Shown: positions 1 to 8,701, numbered from the stretch's first letter. The stretch is 64,000 nt of DNA from Candidatus Bathyarchaeota archaeon (GCA_026414485.1 JAOAIX010000004.1:10824-74823); one strand, 5' to 3'. Translations and numbers: made by a program. Notes: generated by a model from the sequence alone, not told the origin.

Positions 1-1
1 C

Positions 2-169
2 GCCGAGATACTTTTGGTTCCTGACGTTCAAATGATGAATGAGGCGATTGAAAAACACGTAGAAGAACACGTGTCAAATTCCCTTCAAAAGGGTAGTTCA
101 GATGATATACAAAAAATTCGTGACCATTTGATTAGCCAAATTTTTGAAAAAGCAAGCGAACTCGGGTAG
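2..169 (+). CDS. C-terminal end of an unidentified protein (partial)
   Basis: The frame is open from the window edge to a TAG at 167-169 and gives 55 residues, rich in Glu, Lys and His with helix-like heptads (for example AEILLVPDVQ, then EAIEKHVEEHV). No start is visible because the gene begins before the window. I do not recognise a family. The even charge and hydrophobic spacing and clean stop suggest real coding sequence rather than chance, and the next 400 bases are non-coding, so this is the end of a transcription unit. Confidence 0.5.
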   Translation, partial: AEILLVPDVQMMNEAIEKHVEEHVSNSLQKGSSDDIQKIRDHLISQIFEKASELG

Positions 170-577
170 CCTTTGAGGTAGACAAGGAAGGGTGCTTGTC
201 TTAAATTGTTGCCTGCCTATTTTCTAACACGTCTCTAAAGGGTTCGATGAACCAAAAATTGTCTGAGAACACAAAAGTGTGAATAACCTTCTGGCCTTTT
301 CGTCGTTCAGTAATAAAACCTTGATTTTGTGAGGTTAGTGGTTCTGTTTAATAACTCATAAGCTACTGGAGGTTATTATCTCAAGATTAACTTTCTCAAT
401 TTGTGGTGTTGAGGAGGCTATCCTGTAAACAGCTGACAACTTTGTAATACTCCCATAAGAGATTCATAAAAGGCGAAAGAACCTGTTCATGTTGTGAGGT
501 GGAACATTTCTGGCTTGAGACTGCTGAAAATTAAGTAGAGGTGTCTTCGCTTGATCTAGGATTAATTGACAAAAAGT
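170..577. other. Intergenic stretch without recognised gene
   Basis: About 400 AT-rich bases between the end of the first gene and the tRNA-Ala gene. No frame longer than about 30 codons with a plausible start was seen on either strand. A CGATGAA/CTGA pair near 246-270 resembles C/D-box elements, but the boxes are imperfect and no terminal stem is evident. Confidence 0.5.
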
Positions 578-654
578 TGGTGGACTGGGGGGGATTTGAA
601 CCCCCGACCTCTTGAGTGCAAGTCAAGCGTTCATGCCAACTGAACTACCAGCCC
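578..654 (-). tRNA. tRNA-Ala (anticodon TGC)
   Basis: On the minus strand a full cloverleaf can be folded: acceptor GGGCTGG (648-654) pairs with CCAGTCC (582-588), including the G3-U70 wobble that marks alanine tRNAs. The anticodon stem CTTGA/TCAAG encloses loop CTTGCAC, so the anticodon is TGC. The T-stem is GGGGG/CCCCC with TTCAAAT. The 3' CCA is encoded in the DNA (578-580). No intron is present. Confidence 0.95.
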
Positions 655-853
655 GTAAGCGAGTTTTCTGAATGTTAAAGTGGTTCTTTGATATTTAGTT
701 TTTGTCTGCTTTCCGTGGTAACCACAATCTTTTGCTTTCACTATATTTCTGCGTTTTTCTGCTGCCATAGTTTTGCCAAAACTCTCTACATGGAGAGAAA
801 CCGTAAAACCTAAAGAACCACGACACCACATTAACTTTTAGAGGCGCCTGAAA

Positions 854-1339
854 ATGGAGTTAAGAATAGTTAAAATTGATCTGCCCAAAGACGCCAACCT
901 TATCCTTGGACAGGCACACTTCATTAAAACGGTAGAAGACCTAGCTGAAGCTCTTGTCAACGCGGTACCAAACATAAAATTCGGCTTATCCTTCTGCGAA
1001 GCTAGTGGACCTTGCCTTGTTCGGCATGAAGGAAACGATGAAGAGCTCCGAACGGCAGCTGCCCAGCGAGCATTCGAGTTAGGTTGTGGTCACAGCTTCC
1101 TGATTTTCATACGTAACGCTTATCCTGTAAACGTTCTTGCACACGTTAAGAAAGTACCTGAAGTTTGCACAATTTATTCTGCCACAGCCAACCCACTGGA
1201 AGTAATTGTCGCTGAAACTTCACAGGGCAGAGGCATCGTGGGCGTGATCGACGGTTTCAAGAGCAAAGGCGTAGAAACCACTTCTGACATAAAAGAACGT
1301 CGTATGTTCCTCAGGAAAATAGGGTATAAATTCAGTTGA
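854..1339 (+). CDS. Adenosine-specific kinase-like protein (DUF355 family)
   Basis: 161 residues matching the small family annotated as adenosine-specific kinase (COG1839, Pfam Adenosine_kin) along its whole length: N-terminal [28 protein letters not shown], then the conserved [10 protein letters not shown] and RHEGND segments, [10 protein letters not shown], and the [10 protein letters not shown] loop near residues 124-133. The name rests on structural work on homologues; the cellular role is not well established. ATG at 854 is the only good start. It stands alone, with tRNA-Ala upstream on the other strand and a 400-base gap downstream. Family assignment is firm, function less so. Confidence 0.85.
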   Translation: MELRIVKIDLPKDANLILGQAHFIKTVEDLAEALVNAVPNIKFGLSFCEASGPCLVRHEGNDEELRTAAAQRAFELGCGHSFLIFIRNAYPVNVLAHVKKVPEVCTIYSATANPLEVIVAETSQGRGIVGVIDGFKSKGVETTSDIKERRMFLRKIGYKFS

Positions 1340-1740
1340 AACTCGCCGGCTTGCTGAACCTAAGGCAAAACTCATCCAAAAACGAACTCCTTGTATGTTC
1401 TCCCTTCTACTAAATTCTCAATTGTAACTCTAACCACCACATGAGCGTGCTCTCTTACGTAACCTGCGTTTTTTTCCTTCTTTTATGGAAGGACCTATTT
1501 TCACTCAGGTTAGCAAAACTGTACTTTAACCCTTTCAGATCAAACTCTGAATTATCAATCTGACCTAAGCTACTTTCTGCATTTACCCGTTTACTTCAGC
1601 AGATTGTCACTTAACGGTAAAAACCCTGCTGATTTCATGACCTATCAGTGATCCAAATTGTTTTAATGCCGCAAAAACCTTTTTAGCGCAGTTTACCCTC
1701 AAACACTAACCTCTCAACTCACAATCAAAAGGTTATTTTC
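1340..1740. other. Intergenic stretch with a possible broken small gene
   Basis: About 400 bases between the adenosine-kinase-like gene and mrp. The minus strand carries one protein-like run (see 1372-1504). The end nearest mrp is T/A-rich and probably holds its promoter (CCTTTTTAGCG near 1677-1687). Nothing else is recognisable. Confidence 0.4.
1372..1504 (-). pseudogene. Possible frameshifted small ORF of about 43 codons
   Basis: On the minus strand a GTG at 1504 opens MKIGPSIKEGK and, after a one-base slip in a run of seven A (minus strand; T run at 1469-1475), continues in another frame as NAGYVREHAHVVVRVTIE and on to a TGA at 1372-1374. The second part has an alternating hydrophobic/charged pattern that looks like a real beta strand. 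I cannot name a family. It could be a remnant, a sequencing slip in the homopolymer, or chance. Confidence 0.25.
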
Positions 1741-2616
1741 ATGGGTACCCCCAACCAATCACAAAGTTCAATTGATTTTCATAGACAAAAATTTCTTCAA
1801 CAACAGCAGACTCTCCGCGAACGAATGCGCAAAATCAAGTACAAAATTGCCATCATAAGCGGCAAAGGCGGCGTGGGTAAGAGTACTGTAACCGTGAATC
1901 TCGCCGCAGCTTTCGCACAGCATACTAAACTTAAGAACGTAGGCGTACTTGACGCTGACATACACGGTCCTAGTGTTCCTCGCCTTTTGGGCTTGACCGG
2001 ACAAAAAGTGAAAGTTGGTCCGCCAGGCGCTTTCCCAGTTGTAGGAGCCTTGGGTATCAAAGTTGTCTCTATAGATTTCTTTCTGTCAGAGGAGACTCCA
2101 ACAATCTGGCGTGGTCCACTGAAAATGGGTGCCATACGCCAGTTTCTTCAAGACATCGTTTGGGGCGAACTTGACGTACTCTTTATTGATTTGCCACCTG
2201 GTACAGGCGATGAACCTCTAAGTATAGCTCAACTTCTGCCCGAAATTGACGGTGTCATCGTGGTAACTATGCCCAGTGAACTTTCTAGTACCATAGTTAA
2301 GAAAGCCATAACTTTCGCCAATCGCCTCCACATGCCAGTTATAGGTGTTGTTGAGAATATGAGCGGGTTTGTGTGCCCGCACTGCGGAGAAAAAATTGAC
2401 CTTTTCAGATCTGGTGGCGGCAAAAAAATCGCTGAAGAAGCGCAAGTGCCTTTTTTAGGTAGCATCCCAATAGACCCCCAAGTTGGCGTGGACGCAGACA
2501 AAGGTTTACCATTTGTGCTCTCTAACCCAAATTCTGCTGCGGTAAAGGCCTTCTTGGAAATTGCAGAAAAAGTTGAGGAATACCTCTCAGAGAGGGACGA
2601 CCTGAAAGAAACATAA
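1741..2616 (+). CDS. mrp: Mrp/NBP35 (ApbC) family Fe-S carrier ATPase
   Basis: 291-residue deviant-Walker P-loop ATPase of the Mrp/Nbp35 family, which binds a transient [4Fe-4S] cluster at a dimer interface and passes it to apo-proteins. Visible: P-loop GKGGVGKS at residues 41-48, the switch segment VLDADIHGPSVPRLLG, Walker B FIDLPPGTGDEP, and a C-terminal CPHC pair (C212, C215) that ligates the cluster. The N-terminus before the P-loop (about 35 residues, Gln-rich) lacks the four-cysteine ferredoxin motif of eukaryotic Nbp35. ATG at 1741 follows a weak AAAGG. It converges on alba. The many Fe-S proteins in this window are plausible clients (inference). Confidence 0.93.
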   Translation: MGTPNQSQSSIDFHRQKFLQQQQTLRERMRKIKYKIAIISGKGGVGKSTVTVNLAAAFAQHTKLKNVGVLDADIHGPSVPRLLGLTGQKVKVGPPGAFPVVGALGIKVVSIDFFLSEETPTIWRGPLKMGAIRQFLQDIVWGELDVLFIDLPPGTGDEPLSIAQLLPEIDGVIVVTMPSELSSTIVKKAITFANRLHMPVIGVVENMSGFVCPHCGEKIDLFRSGGGKKIAEEAQVPFLGSIPIDPQVGVDADKGLPFVLSNPNSAAVKAFLEIAEKVEEYLSERDDLKET

Positions 2617-2685
2617 ATGGTAAGAAAGTGTAGAAAGAGTTGGAGAAAACGAAAAAGTGTTTTCGTTGCTCCGCTGGGTTTCTAT

Positions 2686-2973
2686 TTATTTGCTTATGGT
2701 TATTTCTATCGTGGAAACCATTCTGGATTTGGTCTCGCCTTCACGTGGTGGCATCTCAGCAGTTCCAATTTCTATCTTTGTGACTTTGAGGTCTTTGATA
2801 AAGCGGCTCCGAGCGATTTCTGCAACGTCGACTGCGGTGGTTATTGCTTGCCCGCGTGCCTTCAGCGTAATTTCTTTTTGGTTGCCTGAAGAGAAGGCAG
2901 TTATGATTGCCAGCACGTAGCTCATAGGGGGTTTGTTTCCAACGAATATAACATCTTGGGGTTTTTCAGCCAT
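2686..2973 (-). CDS. albA: Alba family DNA/RNA-binding chromatin protein
   Basis: 95 residues from ATG at 2971-2973, which sits 8 bases after a strong GGAGG; an upstream in-frame methionine at 3027 would place that Shine-Dalgarno inside the gene, so it is rejected. Typical Alba sequence: DVIFVGNKPPMSYVLAIITAF, GQAITTAVDVAEI and RFIKDLKVTKIEIGT, matching the dimeric Alba fold that coats DNA and RNA. The lysine acetylated in the Sulfolobus protein has no obvious exact counterpart, since the N-terminus is MAEKPQD. Single-gene unit, with a TATA element at about 3059-3067 on the minus strand. Confidence 0.95.
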   Translation of the reverse strand: MAEKPQDVIFVGNKPPMSYVLAIITAFSSGNQKEITLKARGQAITTAVDVAEIARSRFIKDLKVTKIEIGTAEMPPREGETKSRMVSTIEITISK

Positions 2974-3058
2974 TTTTTTTCCTCCTTTTTCTGTTGGTAA
3001 GTTACGTTCTGTGTTTCTTTGCAACAAAGAACGCTTATTGGATTATTAGCTGAACTAG

Positions 3059-3067
3059 TTTATAAAT
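3059..3067 (-). promoter_or_regulatory. TATA element of alba
   Basis: ATTTATAAA read on the minus strand, about 90 bases before the alba start. Transcription would begin near 3036 and leave a leader of about 60 bases containing GGAGG just before ATG. Called from sequence only. Confidence 0.45.
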
Positions 3068-3257
3068 TCGCTTAGATTTAAACCAATGGTTAATACTGTT
3101 TGTTTTAAAATAGTTGTCGCTTTTCTGGTTCTTTGTTTTTCAGTTTGGAAAAACCATGTTGGAATGGCTATCTATTTAAGGCTCTCCATTTCCATATTAT
3201 TTTGAGGGGCGAGATTAAACGACTCCAAAAGCAGATGCGCTGATTGCCTACAATGTT

Positions 3258-4724
3258 TTGAAAAAAAAGATAGTCGATAATGGATTTTGCACTTTATGCG
3301 GAGCTTGTGAAGCCGCTTGTCCTGTGGGCGCATTACAGGTTGACTCTGAAAAAGTCAACCGTTTACATGAGTGCTCTGAAGACTTAGACCTGTGCCCCAT
3401 CTGCTATGAGCTTTGTCCCCATTCCGAAGCTCTTCTACTTAGAACCTTAAAGTTTGTGTCTGATTCTCCCGTAAAAAATGAAGCCTTAGGATACTACCGG
3501 AAAATTGTTCTTGCTCAGGCCGTTGACCCAAAACTCAGAGAACAAAGCCGCGGTGGCGCAGTGGTGACTTCGCTTTTGACGTATGGTGTTGAAAAGAAAA
3601 TTTTCGACAGTGCCATTGTCTCCAAAGCGGAGGTTGACAATCCAACTAAACCTCAAGCTTCAGTTGCTCTGGTGCCTGACGATATTCTTTCCGCAGTTGG
3701 CAGCAAGTTCTTTCCTTCGTCGGTAGCTAAGGCTTATGGTAGCGCAGTTTACGGTTACGGAAAAAGCAAAATTGCCTTTGTAGGTGTGCCTTGCCATGTT
3801 CTTGCTCTGCGCAAGATGGAAGCTTGGCAACACAAGATAGGTAACAACTTGGCTATAACACTGGGCTTGTTCTGTTTTGGCTCTTTTTCTATGCTGCCAT
3901 TGTTGGATTATCTGGAAAAGAATTACCGAGTTAAACCCTCTGAAATTAAGCAGATGCGTTTATCCTCTAAATTTGTGGTTCAAACCGATAAAGAGGTTCT
4001 CAAAATTCCTATAAGTGAAATTGAAGGTCATATCTTGCCCAGCTGCAGAACCTGCACAGACTTCACAAATGAACTTGCAGACATATCCGTGGGTAGCGCC
4101 TACCCGCTGGAAGATTGGTCCACCGTGATTATCCGAACTAAAGCCGGTGAAGACTTCTTTTATGACGCAGTCGAGAACGGTGTTATAAACACATGGGTCA
4201 TACAGCAGGAACCTATGGTTTACGAACGCGTGGTTCGCGCCGCGATGGAAAAACGCAAAGCTGCACTTGCCGAAGCCAAGAAGATGGAGGAAACCTACGG
4301 TTACTTGCCAGTGTTAATGTTACGCGAAACTGATGCCCTAGTAAAAGTCAAAGTAGAAGACATAATGACGCGCAACGTAAAGACTGTGTCTCAAAGCATG
4401 ACTATCAGCGAACTGTTGGAGTTAATGGTCAAACAGCACCATATCGGATACCCAGTCATAGATGACGAAGGCAAACCTGTAGGGATGATAACTCTCGAAG
4501 AAGCATCTCAGGTAGACAAGGAACAAAGAAACAACGTAAGCGTCAAGCAAGTAGTTCATAAAAAACCTGTGTTCGTTCATCCAGGCGAAACCGCCTTAGA
4601 CGCATTCAAAAAGATGAGTAAACACGAAATTGGCCGTGTTCTTGTCGTTGACCCTGCCAACCCCAGGCAGATACTGGGCATGATAACCAAGACCGACCTG
4701 ATGCACATACTGATTGCGCAATAG
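3258..4724 (+). CDS. F420-hydrogenase beta (FrhB)-like Fe-S flavoprotein fused to a C-terminal CBS pair
   Basis: 488 residues. Residues 11-21 hold CTLCGACEAAC and residues 39-53 a second cysteine set (C39, C46, C49, C53), the N-terminal ferredoxin part. The middle (about 70-350) is the FrhB/FdhB fold that binds FAD and reduces F420 or a similar carrier, with GVPCHVLALRKM, LFCFGSF and the CRTCTDFTNELADISVG Fe-S loop. From about 365 to the end are two CBS motifs (DIMTRNV, then QVVHKKPVFVHPG and GMITKTDL), adenine-nucleotide sensors. The redox partner is not encoded next to it, so the substrate is unknown. TTG at 3258 is the first accepted start; the frame is open back to 3219 without ATG, so the N-terminus may be longer. 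A CTATTTAAG element lies near 3171-3180. Confidence 0.85.
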   Translation: MKKKIVDNGFCTLCGACEAACPVGALQVDSEKVNRLHECSEDLDLCPICYELCPHSEALLLRTLKFVSDSPVKNEALGYYRKIVLAQAVDPKLREQSRGGAVVTSLLTYGVEKKIFDSAIVSKAEVDNPTKPQASVALVPDDILSAVGSKFFPSSVAKAYGSAVYGYGKSKIAFVGVPCHVLALRKMEAWQHKIGNNLAITLGLFCFGSFSMLPLLDYLEKNYRVKPSEIKQMRLSSKFVVQTDKEVLKIPISEIEGHILPSCRTCTDFTNELADISVGSAYPLEDWSTVIIRTKAGEDFFYDAVENGVINTWVIQQEPMVYERVVRAAMEKRKAALAEAKKMEETYGYLPVLMLRETDALVKVKVEDIMTRNVKTVSQSMTISELLELMVKQHHIGYPVIDDEGKPVGMITLEEASQVDKEQRNNVSVKQVVHKKPVFVHPGETALDAFKKMSKHEIGRVLVVDPANPRQILGMITKTDLMHILIAQ

Positions 4725-4874
4725 CACATTTGCTATGCGACGTCTTGCCCCTCCCCTCTGTGGGTCAAACCCTGATTTTTATTGGCGGTGTAGTTCCCAT
4801 TTGAGTTTTTCTTCTGTACACTGCAGCATTGACGCTTGAAAGAAGGCTGATTTTAGATGGTGAGACTTAAATCT

Positions 4875-4890
4875 GGGATTATTTAATCCC
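4875..4890 (+). promoter_or_regulatory. Palindromic TATA-like element before the aconitase gene
   Basis: GGGATTATTTAATCCC is a perfect inverted repeat (7-bp arms, TT centre). Its core ATTATTTAAT also serves as a TATA-like box, and a start about 25 bases downstream would leave a leader of about 30 bases before the aconitase ATG at 4940. Symmetry overlapping the TATA box suggests an operator, but no regulator is known. Confidence 0.45.
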
Positions 4891-4939
4891 TAAACTAAAG
4901 AATTGGCCTTCGTGGTCCATTTAATGGCGGAAACACTTA

Positions 4940-6865
4940 ATGAACAAAACTTTGTCAGAGAAAATCTTTGCGAATCATCTTGTAGAAGGAAAACTTAAAG
5001 CCACCGAGCATGTGGGTTTAAAAATCGATCACACCCTAACACAAGACTCCACAGGAACGTTAGCATATTTAGAGTTTCAAGCAATGGGTGTTTCAAAAGT
5101 CAAGACCCAACTTAGCCTCAGCTTTGTAGATCACAACATGCTGCAAAATGACTTTCGAAACGCCGACGACCACCGCTACCTGCAAAGCGTAGCTGCTAAC
5201 TATGGCATTGTGTTTTCGCGACCAGGCAACGGAATATGCCACCAAGTTTACTTAGAGCGGTTCGCAAGACCAGGTTTTACTCTCCTAGGCAGTGACAGTC
5301 ACACTCCCACCGCAGGCGGCATGGGCATGATCGCCATCGGCGCAGGTGGTTTAGATGTTGCAGCAGCCATGGCTGGCGAACCCTTCTATCTAGAAATGCC
5401 CGAGATTGTCGGAATAAAATTAACTGGGACTCTTTCGCCGTTTGTTTCCGCCAAAGACGTTATCCTCTCAATCCTGAAAAGGCTTACTGTCAAGGGCGGC
5501 GTAAACAAAATTCTTGAGTACTTCGGCGAGGGAGTGAAAACTTTATCGGTTCCTGAAAGAGGGACCATCACTAACATGGGTACAGAAACAGGCGCTACAA
5601 CCTCAATTTTTCCCTCTGACGAAGTTACCCGACTATTCCTTAAAAGTCAAGACCGAGAAAATCAGTGGGTACCTTTAACTGCAGATCCAGATGCTGTGTA
5701 CAGTGAGGTGATTGATTTAGACTTAAAAACAGTGGAGCCTCTAATCGCCCTGCCTCACAGTCCCGATAACGTCAAAACCGTAAGCGAAGTTGAAGACACA
5801 CCTGTAGATCAAGTTTGCATAGGAAGCTGCACTAACTCTTCTTTGCACGATTTAAAGTTAGTTGCAGCGCTCTTAAAAGGAAAAAAAATCAGCGATCGCG
5901 TCAGCCTTACAATTTCGCCCGGTTCAAGACAAGTTCTGGAAAACTTGGCTGCAAGCGGAGATCTAATTCACCTCATACGGGCAGGTGCTCGAATCATTGA
6001 AAACGCTTGTGGACCATGTATTGGTATTGGGCAGGCGCCTTCAAGTGGGGCAGTCTCGTTAAGAACGTTTAACCGCAACTTCAAAGGTAGGTCAGGTACA
6101 CAGGATGCCAAGGTTTACTTGGTAAGTCCTGAAACGGCGGTAGCCGCTGCGCTCTACGGCAAAATAGTTGATCCAAGAAAACTCGGCGACTATCCCCAGT
6201 TGAGTATGCCCGATAAACTGTTTGTTAATGACAACATGTTCATCTTCCCAACTCCTGAAACTATTGGTAAAACAGAAATTATTATGGGACCGAACATAAA
6301 ACCGTTACCTGCTTTCTCACCTCTGCAAGGCACGCTGAAGGGTGAGGTTTTGCTAAAAATAGGGGACAACATTTCCACCGACGACATCTTGCCCGGTGGT
6401 TCAGAAATAATGGCTTTGAGAAGCAACATACCTGAAATTAGCAACTATACCTTCTGCCGTCTTGACGCTGACTTCGCTAAACGGGCTCTCCAGAAAAAAG
6501 GAGGTTTCATTATAGGCGGCGAAAACTATGGTCAAGGCTCCAGTCGCGAACATGCTGCTTTAGCCCCAAAATATTTAGGTATAAAAGCGGTAATCGCTAA
6601 AAGTTTTGCACGCATCCATTTGGCTAACTTGATTAATTTTGGAATTTTACCTTTGACCTTTGCAGACAAACAAGATTATGACGGCATAGCACAAGGTGAC
6701 TCGTTGGAGCTAGATACTGGAAAATTAGAGAGAACCCTCACAGTGAAAGATACCACAATAGGTTTGACTTTCCAGGTGGAACTAGACATAAGCGAACTTG
6801 ATAAAGCTATGATTCAAGCAGGTGGAAAACTGGCAGCTATAAAACAAAAACAGCAATCTTCTTAG
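4940..6865 (+). CDS. acn: Aconitate hydratase, single-chain (putative aconitase of Aquifex/archaeal type)
   Basis: 641 residues, shorter than bacterial AcnA (about 890) and matching the short 'aconitase, putative' group (TIGR01342). It isomerises citrate and isocitrate through a [4Fe-4S] cluster. Cluster ligands are visible as C297 in CIGSCTNSS and C357/C360 in ACGPCIGIG; LLGSDSHTPTAGGMG is the substrate-binding segment. After a linker near 460, the swivel domain holds GDNISTDDILPGG and GENYGQGSSREHAALAP. Fusion of the large and swivel domains argues against isopropylmalate or homoaconitate dehydratase, which are two-subunit enzymes. Monocistronic, with a palindromic promoter element upstream; it converges on the acyltransferase gene with a 6-base gap. 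Confidence 0.9.
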   Translation: MNKTLSEKIFANHLVEGKLKATEHVGLKIDHTLTQDSTGTLAYLEFQAMGVSKVKTQLSLSFVDHNMLQNDFRNADDHRYLQSVAANYGIVFSRPGNGICHQVYLERFARPGFTLLGSDSHTPTAGGMGMIAIGAGGLDVAAAMAGEPFYLEMPEIVGIKLTGTLSPFVSAKDVILSILKRLTVKGGVNKILEYFGEGVKTLSVPERGTITNMGTETGATTSIFPSDEVTRLFLKSQDRENQWVPLTADPDAVYSEVIDLDLKTVEPLIALPHSPDNVKTVSEVEDTPVDQVCIGSCTNSSLHDLKLVAALLKGKKISDRVSLTISPGSRQVLENLAASGDLIHLIRAGARIIENACGPCIGIGQAPSSGAVSLRTFNRNFKGRSGTQDAKVYLVSPETAVAAALYGKIVDPRKLGDYPQLSMPDKLFVNDNMFIFPTPETIGKTEIIMGPNIKPLPAFSPLQGTLKGEVLLKIGDNISTDDILPGGSEIMALRSNIPEISNYTFCRLDADFAKRALQKKGGFIIGGENYGQGSSREHAALAPKYLGIKAVIAKSFARIHLANLINFGILPLTFADKQDYDGIAQGDSLELDTGKLERTLTVKDTTIGLTFQVELDISELDKAMIQAGGKLAAIKQKQQSS

Positions 6866-6871
6866 GAGTTC

Positions 6872-7948
6872 TTAGCCAATTAGCTTCTTCACAGCGGGAA
6901 TTTTTTTTGCCGCATAAATTACGCTGAGGCAGATAAAGAGCGTAAGTAAAGTGAGTAAAGGTGCTTCCAATATGGGATTCATTGTGGTGATGCTTATTCT
7001 GAATCCAAAGAAGCCTTTTTGCAACGATTCCAAAACCATTACATGAAACAGGTAAATCGGCAAGGTGTTTTGGCTTATCTGAGTCAGCAGGCGGTTGAGT
7101 GGAGCGCAGCATTTTTGACTTTTGTCGGCTGGGAAGTTAGCTAAAAACATAAAGAGCGCAATTGAGGCTACAATAACACTGACGCTAGTGGGTTCATAGA
7201 AAATTTGACCGAACCGCTCGCCGATGGTACCTGTTACAATGTAAGCGCCAATTATCGTCCAAGTGGTTCCCGCCAAAAACAAAAGAAACAAAAACCACCG
7301 ACGGGGACGTATCCTTAGAAGGTATGGCCCCACAAGAAAATAGCCAATTCCCCCCGTCATGATGAAAACTAAGCCAAGGAGGTTAAATTTTTCAGTCATG
7401 TTGAGGACAGGAAGTATGGCGGTTCCTATAACCCACAATCCCAGAAAATACCTTATGATTTTCCAGTCGGCATAAGCGACTATTATACGCAGTAACGGCG
7501 TTACTAGGTAAAGCCCAGTAATTAAGTAAAGAAACCAAAAGTGAAGGTATGGTCCAGTCAATATGCTATGCAGCACAGAGTTAAAAGTCAACACTTCATT
7601 GTTGACAAAGGCGCGCCATGCAAAGTAGGCTAAACTCCAAAAAAGAAACGGAGGACCTATTCGGGCTAAGCGTTTTTTAAAGAACACTCGTAATGGCTCA
7701 TTTAACTTGGAAGGTTGAAGTAAAAGTGCTCCACTTAACATGATAAACATGGGCACTGCGGGTCGTGCAAGAGAACTGTAGATGTTTGATACCCACCATC
7801 GTGTGACTTCTTCTGAAGCCATTATGTCGCTGACTTCGTGAGGTTCGGTGGCGGCGTGGAGAAAAATCACAAAGGTTATCGCTACTACACGGATAAGATC
7901 GGCGTTAAGGAAAAAGTCGCCACTCTTTGTGTTCCCATTCTTATCCAT
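6872..7948 (-). CDS. Acyltransferase-3 family membrane O-acyltransferase
   Basis: 358-residue integral membrane protein with about ten hydrophobic segments. The N-terminal RVVAITFVIFLHAATEP carries the His of the acyltransferase-3 family, and PAVPMFIMLSGALLL is the second conserved block. These enzymes move acyl groups, usually acetyl, across the membrane onto glycans or other surface polymers. The adjacent SGNH esterase gene on the same strand fits a surface glycan O-acylation job, since bacterial OatA/OafB join both domains in one chain. Start ATG at 7948. The acceptor is unknown. Confidence 0.85.
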   Translation of the reverse strand: MDKNGNTKSGDFFLNADLIRVVAITFVIFLHAATEPHEVSDIMASEEVTRWWVSNIYSSLARPAVPMFIMLSGALLLQPSKLNEPLRVFFKKRLARIGPPFLFWSLAYFAWRAFVNNEVLTFNSVLHSILTGPYLHFWFLYLITGLYLVTPLLRIIVAYADWKIIRYFLGLWVIGTAILPVLNMTEKFNLLGLVFIMTGGIGYFLVGPYLLRIRPRRWFLFLLFLAGTTWTIIGAYIVTGTIGERFGQIFYEPTSVSVIVASIALFMFLANFPADKSQKCCAPLNRLLTQISQNTLPIYLFHVMVLESLQKGFFGFRISITTMNPILEAPLLTLLTLFICLSVIYAAKKIPAVKKLIG

Positions 7949-8038
7949 TTTATCAAATATTCTGTTAATCCAAGATTACTTATAAAATTTAACTTATATC
8001 CCCCCTTCTATTAGCTGCGAAAAAGTGAACTTGAAAAA

Positions 8039-8701
8039 TCAGTTATTTGCAGCGTTTAATGCTTCGCTTACTTCATTAGCTATGACTTCTGCGCCTTCAC
8101 TTGTGGGGTGAACTCCATCAACAAAATGTTCAGGACTGTTAACCAGAGCAGAATACACGTCGATTAGCGGTAGAGAAAGCTCGTTAGCTACCTGTTCAAT
8201 TTTGGGGATGACCCCTTGCTCCAAGTTTGTGTCTACGGGTCCTAGAGTATTGTCGAAAATTGGTGGCGGTTTTACTATCCAGATCTGTGGTTTAGTTGGT
8301 AACTTTTGGAATTCAGCAATTAGCTGCTTGTAATCCTCTGCTAAGCTATCAGCGTGCTGGTAGACGCTTGATATTGCATCGTTGGTTCCAAGCATAATAA
8401 CCACGATGTGTGGCAGAAAATCTTTAGCTTGATGGAAAGCCGACTGATTTATGTAGGGTTTGTAGGACTTCAACGAAATGGTGGAGCCGCCGACACCAAA
8501 GTTACCGACTCTATAATCTGAACCAAGTCGTTTCCATAACTCATTGGGGTATCCATAGCCTTCTGTGATGCTGTCGCCAACGCAGGCAACGCGAATTGGT
8601 GTGGGGTTGCTGCCTAACTTGCCTATGAATAGTGCGCTTGCAACTAAGGTTGATGTAAAAATTATGGCTCCCAAGAGTAAGAGTCTATTTTTTTTCAGCA
8701 T
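8039..8701 (-). CDS. Membrane-anchored SGNH/GDSL-family esterase
   Basis: 220 residues. An N-terminal hydrophobic stretch (residues 6-27) is a signal anchor, so the catalytic domain faces outside. All four blocks are present: GDSITEGYG with the nucleophile Ser, GVGGSTIS, LGTNDA, and DGVHPTSEG with the catalytic Asp and His. Likely an O-acetyl esterase or acyltransferase acting on surface carbohydrate. ATG at 8701 has AAAAGGAAAAG before it. It lies downstream of the beta-helix gene and upstream of the acyltransferase-3 gene on the same strand. Confidence 0.87.
   Translation of the reverse strand: MLKKNRLLLLGAIIFTSTLVASALFIGKLGSNPTPIRVACVGDSITEGYGYPNELWKRLGSDYRVGNFGVGGSTISLKSYKPYINQSAFHQAKDFLPHIVVIMLGTNDAISSVYQHADSLAEDYKQLIAEFQKLPTKPQIWIVKPPPIFDNTLGPVDTNLEQGVIPKIEQVANELSLPLIDVYSALVNSPEHFVDGVHPTSEGAEVIANEVSEALNAANN

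Noticed and set aside
246-275. Possible C/D-box RNA
   Set aside because: Box-like CGATGAA and CTGA are present, but C'/D' boxes and a closing stem are not clear.
631-831. 66-codon minus-strand frame next to tRNA-Ala
   Set aside because: It overlaps the tRNA-Ala gene by 24 bases and has no recognisable domain, so it is treated as chance.
1797-2135. 112-codon frame antisense to mrp
   Set aside because: It lies wholly inside the well-supported mrp gene and has Pro/Arg-rich composition typical of an antisense shadow.
2617-2920. Plus-strand frames opposite alba
   Set aside because: The minus-strand Alba sequence is unmistakable; the plus-strand frames are its complements.
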